NCBI GenBank assembly: GCA_964557955.1
Contig: CAZLCS010000007.1
Location: 1 to 64,000 of the forward strand
DNA length: 64,000 nt
Source of the DNA: JALOOX01 sp964557955
GTDB taxonomy: Bacteria > Desulfobacterota > Syntrophobacteria > Syntrophobacterales > Syntrophobacteraceae
Direction of reading: 5' to 3'
A model generated the notes under the pieces. It made no database searches and was not told the origin of the DNA. It saw nothing but the letters and a program-made list of their open reading frames with translations. Below are positions 6,221 to 14,766 of this stretch, piece after piece. Each line of letters starts with the position of its first letter. Position 1 is the stretch's first letter. Made by a program: the position numbers and the translations under genes.

Positions 6221-7984
6221 ATGCAAGGCAAGAGAATGACGTTGATAGCCCTTGTGGCGGTATTGCTCACGGTCGGAGCCCTCTGGCTTACCAATCGAGC
6301 CGTTACTCCCAAGCAGGCCACCTGGGACGATGTTTTGGCCGAGGCAAAAGTCGGAGGCTACAAAATCATCACCACCGACGAGCTTTCCGAGCGCTATCAG
6401 AAGGAGCCACAAAGCCTTCTCTTGGTGGATACCCGTCAGGAATGGGAGTATCGGACAGGACATCTCAAGGGAGCGGTGAATTTTCCGATCGAGCCCACCT
6501 GGTGGTCGAGGTGGCGCAAGGCACCGGCTCTCGAAGCTCTACTCGGGCCGGACAAGGACCGAACGCTCATCTTTTACTGAGCGGGCCTCACATGAGTCCG
6601 CAGCGACTCGGCGGCCCGTGTGGCCGTAAAGCTCGGTTACCGAAACGTTTATCGTGACCCCTACGGCTATCCTGAATGGCAGGCAAGGGGGATGCCGGTT
6701 GCGAGCGCTCCGGCGGGTCTGACCCAAATGAGTGAAGCACCCGACGCGCCGGGACCTCTCTACGGATGGGCCATGATCTGGACTCTTCTTGGCATCTTTG
6801 CCGGCGGCATGGCCTTGAACCTCACTCCGTGCGTCTATCCCTTGATCCCCATCACCGTTTCCTATTTTGGAGGGCAGGCCACGCAGGCGGGTTCGGGACA
6901 GGGAAAACTTGTCGCGCACGGGCTCTGCTACATGATGGGACTTGCCGTCACCAATTCGGTCCTCGGGGTGGCTGCCTCACTGAGCGGAGGGCTCATGGGA
7001 TCAATGCTCCAGAATCCCATCGTGCTCATCAGCGTGGCGGCGGTTCTGGTGATCTTTGCCACAAGCCTTCTCGGACTGTGGGAGATGCGTCTCCCGAGCG
7101 GCCTCACGCAGGTGGCCGCCAAATCCTATACGGGCTATTTCGGAAGCCTCTTCATGGGACTTACCCTAGGGGTGGTGGCAGCTCCCTGCATCGGCCCTTT
7201 CGTGCTGGGACTCCTCACCTGGGTTGCCAGCATGGGAAGCCCGTGGCTGGGTTTTCTCATCTTTTTTACGCTGAGCCTGGGGCTGGGGCTTCCGCTCTTT
7301 CTCCTGGCCATGTTTTCGGGGCAGTTGGAAAGACTCCCCCGATCGGGCGGCTGGATGATCTGGGTGAGAAAGCTCATGGGCTGGGTCCTGGTGGGGATGG
7401 CCGCCCATTTCCTGAGACCCGTGCTTCCCGGTCACTGGGGGATTTTTCTACTGGCGCTGGTGGCAATAGCAGCCGGCCTCCACCTGGGGTGGATCGACCG
7501 GAATCAGGGAGGTTTCAAAGCCTTTCCCTGGCTCAAGAGCGGCGTCGGCGTCGTGTGTATGGTCCTTGCGACCTTTCTGGTTACCTCCTGGGCCATGCGA
7601 GGTCCAGGTGTCACCTGGAAGCCTTATTCCGAGGAAACCCTCAAAGAAGCACTGAGTCTCAAGAAGCCTGTCATCATCGACTTCTACGCTACATGGTGCA
7701 CCCCGTGCCGCGAGCTCGAGGACGTCACCTTCCACGACGCGTCGGTCGTGAAACAGGCGGAGAGCGACTTCATCATGATCAAAGTTGATGTGACTAAGGG
7801 GGGCAACCCGGTGCATGAGCGACTGCTGCAGCAGTACGAAGTGAGAGGGGTTCCAACTATCGTGTTCCTCGACGCTATGGGAAAGGAACGAGAAGATCTG
7901 CGATTGGTGGACTTCCTGCCGTCGGATCAGTTTCTGGGCCGAATGGCGGAAGTGTTGCGGGGCGGCAACCCGAGAAAGGAGTGA
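6221..7984 (+). CDS. Predicted selenoprotein: rhodanese - DsbD membrane core - thioredoxin fusion with two Sec (Sec120, Sec125)
   Basis: One continuous frame of 587 residues from ATG 6221 to TGA 7982-7984, broken only by TGA at 6578-6580 and 6593-6595. Residues 1-30 hold a membrane anchor (LIALVAVLLTVGALWL). Residues 40-165 are a rhodanese domain: LLLVDTRQEWEYRTGHLKGA, then LIFY-U-AGLT-U-VRSDSA, where the first UGA replaces the catalytic Cys after the central strand and the second a Cys common in this subgroup. Residues 180-450 form a DsbD/CcdA-like core with the two membrane cysteines C204 (LTPCVYP) and C323 (AAPCIGPF). Residues 470-587 are a thioredoxin domain with C493-x2-C496 (ATWCTPC) and a cis-Pro segment RGVPTIVF. 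The architecture implies electrons passing from the cytoplasm through the membrane to an extracytoplasmic selenol rhodanese. Two SECIS-like hairpins follow the UGAs. Confidence 0.82.
6594..6609 (+). promoter_or_regulatory. SECIS-like hairpin for UGA 6578
   Basis: GAGTC (6594-6598) pairs with GACTC (6605-6609) around loop CGCAGC, with a possible extra T-G pair below. The loop begins 18 nt after the first UGA and has G at position 2. It overlaps the second UGA, so the two recoding events may be coupled. Confidence 0.5.
6612..6626 (+). promoter_or_regulatory. SECIS-like hairpin for UGA 6593
   Basis: CGGCC (6612-6616) pairs perfectly with GGCCG (6622-6626) around loop CGTGT, 21 nt after the second UGA, again with G at loop position 2. 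Confidence 0.55.
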
Positions 7985-7988
7985 GACG

Positions 7989-8309
7989 ATGCTGAAGGTA
8001 AGGTTTTTCCTGAATGAGCCCAATGGAAAGCCGTGAAGGAACTTCATCGAGATGATGCCCAGGTTGGGCGACAAGTACCAGGACATAGAAATCGAGGTGA
8101 TCTCCAAGCCCATCGCGGAGTACCAGAACGACGAGTACTTCGAGCTGGATCTGCCCGTGGCGCCGGCGGTCATGGTGGGAGATGAGATCGTGGTCGAGGG
8201 CTCCAAAGTGGCACAGGGCAAGGTGGAAACCGTCATCTGCCGCTGTTTGGGAATGCCTGAGCCGGAGCCTCAGAAGAAAGGGATTTTGGGGCGTCTGTTT
8301 GGAAAATAG
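7989..8309 (+). CDS. Predicted selenoprotein: small thioredoxin-fold protein, Sec16 (first of a tandem pair)
   Basis: ATG 7989 with AAAGGAG 7 nt upstream opens 106 codons ending at TAG 8307-8309, with one in-frame TGA at 8034-8036 (codon 16). The context MLKVRFFLNEPNGKP-U-RNFIEMMPRLG is a first beta strand followed by the residue at the start of helix 1, exactly where thioredoxin/glutaredoxin folds place the reactive Cys. Later APAVMVGDEIVVEG looks like the cis-Pro loop and final strands. The protein is cytoplasmic, with no signal peptide. It begins 4 bases after the DsbD fusion gene. Its close paralogue at 8353 has UGA at the same codon. Without recoding only the C-terminal part would be found. 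Confidence 0.82.
8056..8070 (+). promoter_or_regulatory. SECIS-like hairpin for UGA 8034
   Basis: GCCC (8057-8060) pairs with GGGC (8066-8069), plus a T-G pair below, around loop AGGTT, 24 nt after the UGA. The loop resembles the AGGUCU loop of Escherichia coli fdhF. Confidence 0.65.
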
Positions 8310-8352
8310 ATCATCCATGAGGGTCTCCGCCATCGAATTTAAGGAGAAACGT

Positions 8353-8667
8353 ATGCTTAAGCTCAGGGTGTTTGTGAATGAACCAGGCGGGAAGCCTTGA
8401 AACCACTTTCGGGAAATAATCCCCAGGCTGGGGAAACAGTACGATCTGGAAATCGAGACAGTTTCAAAACCCAATCAGGAATTCCGCACCGAGGAATATG
8501 CGAAACTGGGGCTGCCTCTGGCGCCAGCCATCATGGTGGGAGATGAGCTGGTGGTTCAGGGTTGTGATGTCGATGAAAGTAAACTCGAGGCGGCCATCTG
8601 TCGCCATTTGGGACTCCCTGAACCGGAACCACAGAAGAAGGGAATCCTGGACCGCTTGTTCAAATAG
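8353..8667 (+). CDS. Predicted selenoprotein: small thioredoxin-fold protein, Sec16 (second of a tandem pair)
   Basis: ATG 8353 (AAGGAG 6 nt upstream) opens 104 codons to TAG 8665-8667 with a single in-frame TGA at 8398-8400. The opening MLKLRVFVNEPGGKP-U-NHF aligns with the paralogue at 7989 without gaps, and the two share the cis-Pro loop (APAIMVGDELVVQG) and the tail GLPEPEPQKKGIL. Roughly half of positions are identical, and the UGA is at the same codon, which is strong comparative evidence for recoding. It carries extra Cys residues in the second half (GCDVDES, ICRHLG). No standard ORF spans this gene. It is followed by the TVP38-type membrane protein gene at 8695. Confidence 0.83.
8420..8434 (+). 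promoter_or_regulatory. SECIS-like hairpin for UGA 8398
   Basis: TCCCC (8420-8424) pairs perfectly with GGGGA (8430-8434) around loop AGGCT, 24 nt after the UGA. Position and loop match those of the paralogue at 8056-8070 although stem bases differ (GCCC/GGGC against CCCC/GGGG), a covarying pair. Confidence 0.7.
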
Positions 8668-8694
8668 TCAGCTTCGAACCCCGAGGGACAGGAC

Positions 8695-9393
8695 ATGGTA
8701 GCAGGAAAAAAGGGCCCGGGGGCGGGGATGAAGGCGGCCGTGCTGGTGCTCTTCATCATCACGGCCGTGGTCATCGTTCGCTTTACACCGGTTAAGGAAT
8801 TCCTGACTGCGGACAAGCTGGGTCAGTTTCTTGAGCAGGCTGGATTCCTGGCGCCCTTAGCCTACATGGCGGTCTATGCGGTGGGAGTATGCCTATTTGT
8901 GCCCGGGACGCTTCTGACCACCCTCGGGGCCGCCATCTTCGGCCCGTATTCCGGCTTTCTCTACGTCTGGGTCGGGGCAATGATCGGATCGACCCTGGCA
9001 TTTTTCATCGGCCGATACCTGGGGAGGGACTTCGCGGCGTCGCTTATTGGCGACAAGCTCAAGAAATACGATGAAGGAATCGAGCGAAACGGCTTTGCCA
9101 CGGTGCTCTACTTGCGCCTCGTCTACTTTCCGTTCACTCCGATGAACTTCGGCATGGGACTGACCCGAGTCCGGTTCTGGGATTACTTTGCCGGAACAGG
9201 ACTCGGCATCATCGTGGGGACGTTCATCTTCACCTTTTTCGTGGGGACTGTCAAAGAAGTCTGGGTGACCGGCCAATGGGGAGGATTGGTTTCCTGGAAG
9301 GTCTTTCTCTCTATTGGGCTGTTTATCCTTTCCTTCTTCATTCCAAAGATTGTCGAGAGGCTGAGGGGAATCCAAAGGGTTCAACCGGTTTGA
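8695..9393 (+). CDS. TVP38/TMEM64 (DedA-like, SNARE-associated) membrane protein
   Basis: A 232-residue inner-membrane protein with about six hydrophobic segments. Family signatures: VPGTLLTTLGAAIFGPYSG, then STLAFFIGRYLGRD, and the later LRLVYFPFTPMNFGMGLTRV region. TVP38 proteins are DedA relatives, thought to move lipids or small ions; in many bacteria they accompany thiol/metal redox genes. It starts 27 bases after the second Trx-fold selenoprotein, so it probably belongs to the same transcript. Role in the selenoprotein locus unknown. Confidence 0.85.
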   Translation: MVAGKKGPGAGMKAAVLVLFIITAVVIVRFTPVKEFLTADKLGQFLEQAGFLAPLAYMAVYAVGVCLFVPGTLLTTLGAAIFGPYSGFLYVWVGAMIGSTLAFFIGRYLGRDFAASLIGDKLKKYDEGIERNGFATVLYLRLVYFPFTPMNFGMGLTRVRFWDYFAGTGLGIIVGTFIFTFFVGTVKEVWVTGQWGGLVSWKVFLSIGLFILSFFIPKIVERLRGIQRVQPV

Positions 9394-9457
9394 TCTCCAG
9401 GCTACTGGAAGACCTTGGCATGGCGGATGAAATGGACGAAAATTGGAAGTGGGATTT

Positions 9458-10273
9458 ATGGACGAGGTGACGGCGCTCCGATTCGGATTCTTCCTTGGCT
9501 TCTTCTTCTTTCTGGCGTTACTCGAATTCCTGTTCCCCCGGCGGCCTCTGACGACCTCGAAGTTGAGGCGCTGGTCGGCGAATCTTGCGATCATCACCCT
9601 CAACCCGCTGTCCGTGCACCTCGTCTTCCCGGTATTGCCCGTTGGAATGGCACTTCTTGCCGAAAAGCAACATTGGGGACTTCTCAACCATTTCGCGCTC
9701 CCATATTGGGTCGAGGTCATCATCGGCTTCGCCGTACTCGATCTCTCCATCTACCTGCAGCACGTTCTCCATCATGCGGTTCCGGCTCTGTGGCGGCTGC
9801 ACATGGTTCACCACGCCGATCTCGACTATGATCTGACAACCGGCTTGCGCTTCCACCCCATAGAGATCGTGATCTCCATGGGAATCAAGCTCATGACCGT
9901 GGTGGCCCTCGGACCGCCTGGGCTGGCCGTGGTCATCTTTGAAATCGCCCTCAACGTGGGCTCCATGTTCAACCACAGCAACATGCGTCTTCCCATCCCC
10001 CTTGACCGGGTGCTGCGGCTTTTTGTGGTAACCCCCGACATGCACCGGGTGCATCACTCGGTGATCATCCGGGAGACGAACAGCAACTACGGCTTCAACC
10101 TCCCCTGGTGGGACAGACTGCTGGGGACCTACAAGGACCAGCCGGAGAAGGGGCACGACGGCATGACGATCGGGCTTTCGCAGTTCCGTGATCCAAATGA
10201 GCTGACCTTCCCGAGGCTGTTGATTCTCCCCTTCATCGGCGACCCAGGCGGCGTTCCCATCAACCGCCATTGA
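9458..10273 (+). CDS. Fatty acid hydroxylase / sterol desaturase superfamily protein
   Basis: A 271-residue membrane protein. The di-iron histidine boxes are visible: HHAVPALWRLHMVHHADLD near residues 106-124, the central FNHSNMRLP, and MHRVHHS near residue 201. This superfamily uses O2 to hydroxylate or desaturate lipids, which is notable in an otherwise anaerobic gene set. ATG 9458 is chosen because GGAAGTGGG precedes it; the frame could open earlier at TTG 9443. It follows the TVP38 gene by 64 bases and may share its transcript. Substrate unknown. Confidence 0.87.
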   Translation: MDEVTALRFGFFLGFFFFLALLEFLFPRRPLTTSKLRRWSANLAIITLNPLSVHLVFPVLPVGMALLAEKQHWGLLNHFALPYWVEVIIGFAVLDLSIYLQHVLHHAVPALWRLHMVHHADLDYDLTTGLRFHPIEIVISMGIKLMTVVALGPPGLAVVIFEIALNVGSMFNHSNMRLPIPLDRVLRLFVVTPDMHRVHHSVIIRETNSNYGFNLPWWDRLLGTYKDQPEKGHDGMTIGLSQFRDPNELTFPRLLILPFIGDPGGVPINRH

Positions 10274-10292
10274 CAGAGAAACGGATGCAGTG

Positions 10293-10640
10293 ATGAAACT
10301 GCGAGAGGAAGCTCTTTTCGATCGTGCACGCCAGGTGCTCGGCGTAACGTCCGAGACCGATGAGGACAGGATTCGGTATGCCTACTATCGTCGGATGTTT
10401 GCGGTTCATCCGGACAGGAACCCTGATGATCCGAGCGCTCACGAAATGACGGCCCTGATCAACAAGGCCTTTGCATTGCTGACGGGAAAGCGAAATGATG
10501 CCCTCCTTCTGATGCAGGATGCCCTCGTGACCAGCATCGCCGAGACCAAAGTCACCGAAACGGAGGGGCTCCTCTCCTACGAGGAATGGATCAAAGAGCG
10601 TTTTTACGATCTCGAGGGAAAGTCCATCTACGCCTGCTGA
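10293..10640 (+). CDS. J-domain (DnaJ-like) protein
   Basis: A 115-residue protein with one N-terminal J domain: the diagnostic HPD is present in MFAVHPDRNPDD near residue 36, preceded by the helix-2 segment IRYAYYRRM. J domains stimulate Hsp70 ATPase. No G/F-rich or zinc-finger region follows, so it is a class III type, probably with a dedicated client. The gene starts 19 bases after the hydroxylase gene. It ends in TGA at 10638-10640 right after Cys; 61 further open codons follow, but no good SECIS-like hairpin or conserved-looking sequence is seen, so ordinary termination is preferred. Confidence 0.82.
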   Translation: MKLREEALFDRARQVLGVTSETDEDRIRYAYYRRMFAVHPDRNPDDPSAHEMTALINKAFALLTGKRNDALLLMQDALVTSIAETKVTETEGLLSYEEWIKERFYDLEGKSIYAC

Positions 10641-10793
10641 TTCTCCCGCCTTCACCAGTTTGAAATGCTCGATGAAAATCCGGTCCTGACGCATGCCCCG
10701 GGACTGGAATTCGGCGCCGAAGATCGCCGCATGTCGACAGGGGACGTGAGCAGCTGCGGCCGAAAGGAACGGGCCTCACGCACACTGGTCCCC

Positions 10794-10822
10794 TTGACAG
10801 GGGGAGTCCCAGGAGTTATCAA
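10794..10822 (+). promoter_or_regulatory. Promoter of the tetR-exporter operon
   Basis: TTGACA (10794-10799), 17-base spacer, TATCAA (10817-10822). The -10 overlaps the left arm of the perfect palindrome at 10819-10842. Confidence 0.7.
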
Positions 10823-10842
10823 CTGAATACACATTCAGTTGA
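10819..10842. promoter_or_regulatory. TetR operator: perfect 10-base inverted repeat
   Basis: TCAACTGAAT (10819-10828) and ATTCAGTTGA (10833-10842) are exact reverse complements separated by ACAC. The site covers the -10 and predicted start of the tetR promoter and ends 7 bases before the ATG, the typical autoregulatory arrangement. Confidence 0.8.
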
Positions 10843-10849
10843 GGTCGCC

Positions 10850-11467
10850 ATGAGTACTCCTAAATTTGCCACGGAAATTCGCCGGGACCAGATCGTCCGA
10901 GTGGCCCTCGAGCTCATCGCGGCTCAGGGCATGAAGGGATTCAATGTCGCAGCCCTGGCCCAGCGCGTGGGATTCGCCCCCTCGGCCATTTACCATCACT
11001 TCAAGGGGAAGGATGAAATCCTGGACGCCGTCCTCGACCTTCTGGAGAGCACGCTCAAGGGCAACGTGGTGAGGGTTCAACGGGAGGAGCTTGATCCCAT
11101 CGAGCAACTGCGGCAGCTCCTGGCGGCTCACGCCCGGCTCGTCCTGGGGTTCAGCGCGCTGCCACGCATCCTCTTCTCCGAGGACATTTACGGGGGAGAC
11201 GCCTCCCGGAAAGCGCGGCTCCATTCGATCATCACGGGCTACCTGAGGGAGGTGGCCGGAATCATCCTGGACGGGCAGGAGAAGGGCACGATTCGGGCTG
11301 GGCTCGATCCTGAGACGCTTTCGGTCATGTTTCTCGGCCTCCTGCAGCCCACGGCCATCCTGTGGCACCTGAGCGACGGGAAGTTTGACGCTGCCGGGCA
11401 GGTGGAGCGGGCCTGGCCCATTTTTCATGATGCGATCCGAGCTCGATCCCTGAGCCACAAAACATGA
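10850..11467 (+). CDS. TetR/AcrR-family transcriptional repressor
   Basis: A 205-residue regulator. The N-terminal HTH is clear: IVRVALELIAAQGMKGFNV, AALAQRVGFAPSAIYHHFKGKDE (residues about 12-55), with the remaining two thirds forming a helical ligand-binding domain that cannot be matched to a known effector. ATG 10850 has GAGG 6 nt upstream. It is the first gene of an operon with an HlyD-type adaptor, FtsX-type permease and ATPase, and very likely represses it from the perfect palindrome at 10819-10842. Confidence 0.92.
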   Translation: MSTPKFATEIRRDQIVRVALELIAAQGMKGFNVAALAQRVGFAPSAIYHHFKGKDEILDAVLDLLESTLKGNVVRVQREELDPIEQLRQLLAAHARLVLGFSALPRILFSEDIYGGDASRKARLHSIITGYLREVAGIILDGQEKGTIRAGLDPETLSVMFLGLLQPTAILWHLSDGKFDAAGQVERAWPIFHDAIRARSLSHKT

Positions 11468-11556
11468 GCGAAAAGCTCCCATGACAGGGCCAAGGGCGGA
11501 CGCGCCATGACATCCGTTTGAGGCCTTCTCAAATCCATCGAAAGAACGAGCTTTTC

Positions 11557-12713
11557 ATGCGAAAGCGAGCGACTCTTTTCCTCATTCCCCTGCTTCTGGC
11601 TGCTACGGCTGCCCTCATCGGCTGGAAGTTCCTGAAACCCATCGAAGTGGTGGCCCTGACAGCGGAAAAAGATGTACTCGTCCAGGTCTATGGGCTTGGA
11701 ACGCTCGAGGTGCATACCCTTTCGAAGATTGGATTCAAGGTTTCGGGAATCCTCGTCAAGCTCAACGCCGACCACGGAGACCGGGTAAAGAAGGGGGACA
11801 TCCTGGCCCAGCTCGATACGGCCGAGCAGGGAAGCCGGGTTGCCAAAGCTGCGGCCAGTGTCGAAAGGGCGAAAGCCGCGGTGCTGGTGGCCAGGGCCGG
11901 GAGGGATAGGGCCCGGGTTACTTTGAGCCACCGCGAAAAGCTGCTCCAGCGCAGGCTGCCCATGGTCCAGACCGGTGCGGTCTCCACCGAGGATGCCGAT
12001 GAAAAGCGCAACGGAGTCGATGTTTCCCGCGCGGAGGTGGCCCTCGCTGAGGGCGAGCTGGCCTCGGCCGAGGCGGCCCTGAAAGACGCGCAGGCTCAGA
12101 TTGAAATCGAGCGGGTGCTGCTCGCCGAGCATTTTCTGGCGGCCCCGTACGATGCCCAGGTGGTTGCCCGGCACAAGGAGCTCGGGAGCATCCAGAACGC
12201 CAATGAGCCGCTTTTCACCCTGATGGATGCCGAGACCCTTTGGGCGAGGGTCCACGTGGACGAGGCTCTGGCTGGAGGTCTGCGCGTCGGCCATAAGGCC
12301 GAGATCCGGCTTCGCTCCGTTCCCTGGCGGAGCTACCGCGGGGTGGTGACGCGCATCGATCTCGAAAGCGACCGGGTGAGCGAAGAGCGGCGGGTCTATC
12401 TGGCTTTCGAGGAACCTCTCGACCAGGTGCACCTGGGGGAGCAGACGGAGGCCCTCATCACCGTAGCAAAGATCGAGGAAGCATACCTCCTGCCCCAGAC
12501 AGACATCCAGTCGCTCAGCGGCTCGTCCGGACTGGTCTGGGTGTTGGAGGACGGTTGGCTGCAGCAGCGAAAAGTGGGCATCGGCCAACGGTTGCTCGAC
12601 GGGCGATACCCCGTCGCCGTCGGGGACGTGCCATCGCCGCTTCGGCTGGTGAGAGTCCCTGCCGGTGCGAAAACGGGTGAAAAGGCTGTCCTTGCCCAGG
12701 GGAAACAGCCTTG

Positions 12714-12714
<1 letters not shown>
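11557..12714 (+). CDS. HlyD/DevB-type membrane fusion protein
   Basis: A 385-residue periplasmic adaptor anchored by one N-terminal helix (LFLIPLLLAATAALIGWKFL). The biotinyl-lipoyl half is KIGFKVSGILVKLNADHGDRVKKGDILAQLD, followed by a long alpha hairpin rich in Ala/Glu/Arg (residues about 85-190) and the second lipoyl half with FLAAPYDAQVVARHKELGS. ATG 11557 matches the start of the anchor; the upstream frame to 11518 lacks a signal. It overlaps the permease gene by one base. It links the FtsX-type permease to the outer membrane or periplasm in a DevBCA-like exporter. Confidence 0.9.
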
Positions 12715-13847
<1,133 letters not shown>

Positions 13848-13851
13848 TCTC

Positions 13852-14733
13852 ATGGATGCACCCCTTCCCCGGATCGAGCTATCGGGGATCTCCAAGACCT
13901 TCGGGACCGGGGAGGCCCGGGTGCAGGCTCTGGTGGACATCGATCTGCGGGTCCACCCGGGTGAAGTCGTGGGGCTGCTGGGGCCGAGCGGCTCCGGCAA
14001 GAGCACCCTTCTCAACATCATCGGATGCATCCTCGAGCCGAGCAGCGGCCGAATGGCCCTGGACGGGGAGCCGATCTATGACGGGCGCTGGCTGAGCCGT
14101 GACCTGAGGCGGCTGAGGCTCACCAGCATCGGATTCATTTTCCAGTTTCACAACCTCATTCCTTTCCTCACGGCCCTGGAAAACGTGGCCCTGGTGCTCG
14201 AGCTGACCGGCCGCAAGGGGGCGGCGGCCCGGGAGGCGGCGTTGCAGCTTCTGGATTACCTTCAGGTCGACCATCGGAAAGGCGCTTACCCGGCCAGGCT
14301 TTCGGGGGGCGAAGCCCAGCGGGTGGCCATCGCCCGGGCCCTGGCGAATCAGCCCAAGATCGTTCTCGCCGATGAGCCCACGGCGGCCCTGGACTCTCAG
14401 CGGGCGGGCGTCGTCATGGACCTGCTCAAGAAGGTGGCGTGCGAGCAGCAGACGGCCATCCTGGTGGTGACTCACGACAACAAGATTTTCGATCGGCTGG
14501 ACCGGATTTTTCGCCTGCGGGACGGCCGCATTGACATGCAGGAGAACGGACAACATCAGGAAAGGAGAATCATGGACAAGTATGTGTGCACCATCTGCGA
14601 CTATGTGTACGATCCGGCGGTGGGTGACCCCGACAATGGCATCGCACCGGGAACGCGCTTCGAGGATTTGCCCGACGACTGGGTCTGCCCCCCCTGCGGG
14701 GCCCCCAAGAGCGAGTTCGTGAAGCAGCAATAG
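13852..14733 (+). CDS. DevA/LolD-type ABC ATPase, reading frame continuous with rubredoxin
   Basis: Residues 1-232 are a complete ABC ATPase: Walker A GPSGSGKST (44-52), signature LSGGEAQR (150-157), Walker B IVLADEP (170-176) and VTHD (206-209). It begins 4 bases after the permease gene and powers the DevBCA-like exporter. There is no stop codon at the end of the ATPase; the frame continues through QENGQHQERRI into a complete rubredoxin (residues 241-293). A ribosome site (AAAGGAG, 14561-14567) and ATG 14572 at the junction suggest that rubredoxin is also, or mainly, made separately. Either a true ABC-rubredoxin fusion is produced, or a stop was lost recently. Confidence 0.85.
   Translation: MDAPLPRIELSGISKTFGTGEARVQALVDIDLRVHPGEVVGLLGPSGSGKSTLLNIIGCILEPSSGRMALDGEPIYDGRWLSRDLRRLRLTSIGFIFQFHNLIPFLTALENVALVLELTGRKGAAAREAALQLLDYLQVDHRKGAYPARLSGGEAQRVAIARALANQPKIVLADEPTAALDSQRAGVVMDLLKKVACEQQTAILVVTHDNKIFDRLDRIFRLRDGRIDMQENGQHQERRIMDKYVCTICDYVYDPAVGDPDNGIAPGTRFEDLPDDWVCPPCGAPKSEFVKQQ
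14572..14733 (+). CDS. Rubredoxin (internal start in the same frame as the ABC ATPase)
   Basis: A 53-residue rubredoxin with the iron-binding pairs CTIC and CPPC and the family core YVYDPAVGDPDNGIAPGT, all at normal spacing. It carries one Fe(Cys)4 centre for one-electron transfer. AAAGGAG 4 nt before ATG 14572 allows independent translation. The gene for hybrid cluster protein follows after 33 bases, so rubredoxin is a likely electron donor to it. Confidence 0.85.
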   Translation: MDKYVCTICDYVYDPAVGDPDNGIAPGTRFEDLPDDWVCPPCGAPKSEFVKQQ

Positions 14734-14766
14734 CAGTTCTGACCTCAAGACCATGGAGGAGAAACG

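Noticed and set aside
10638..10824. TGA after the J-domain protein (after Cys) followed by 61 open codons, as a further selenoprotein
   Set aside because: The downstream codons do not resemble a conserved domain, the only nearby hairpin (TTCA/TGAA) is weak and lacks G at loop position 2, and the extension would run through the tetR promoter.
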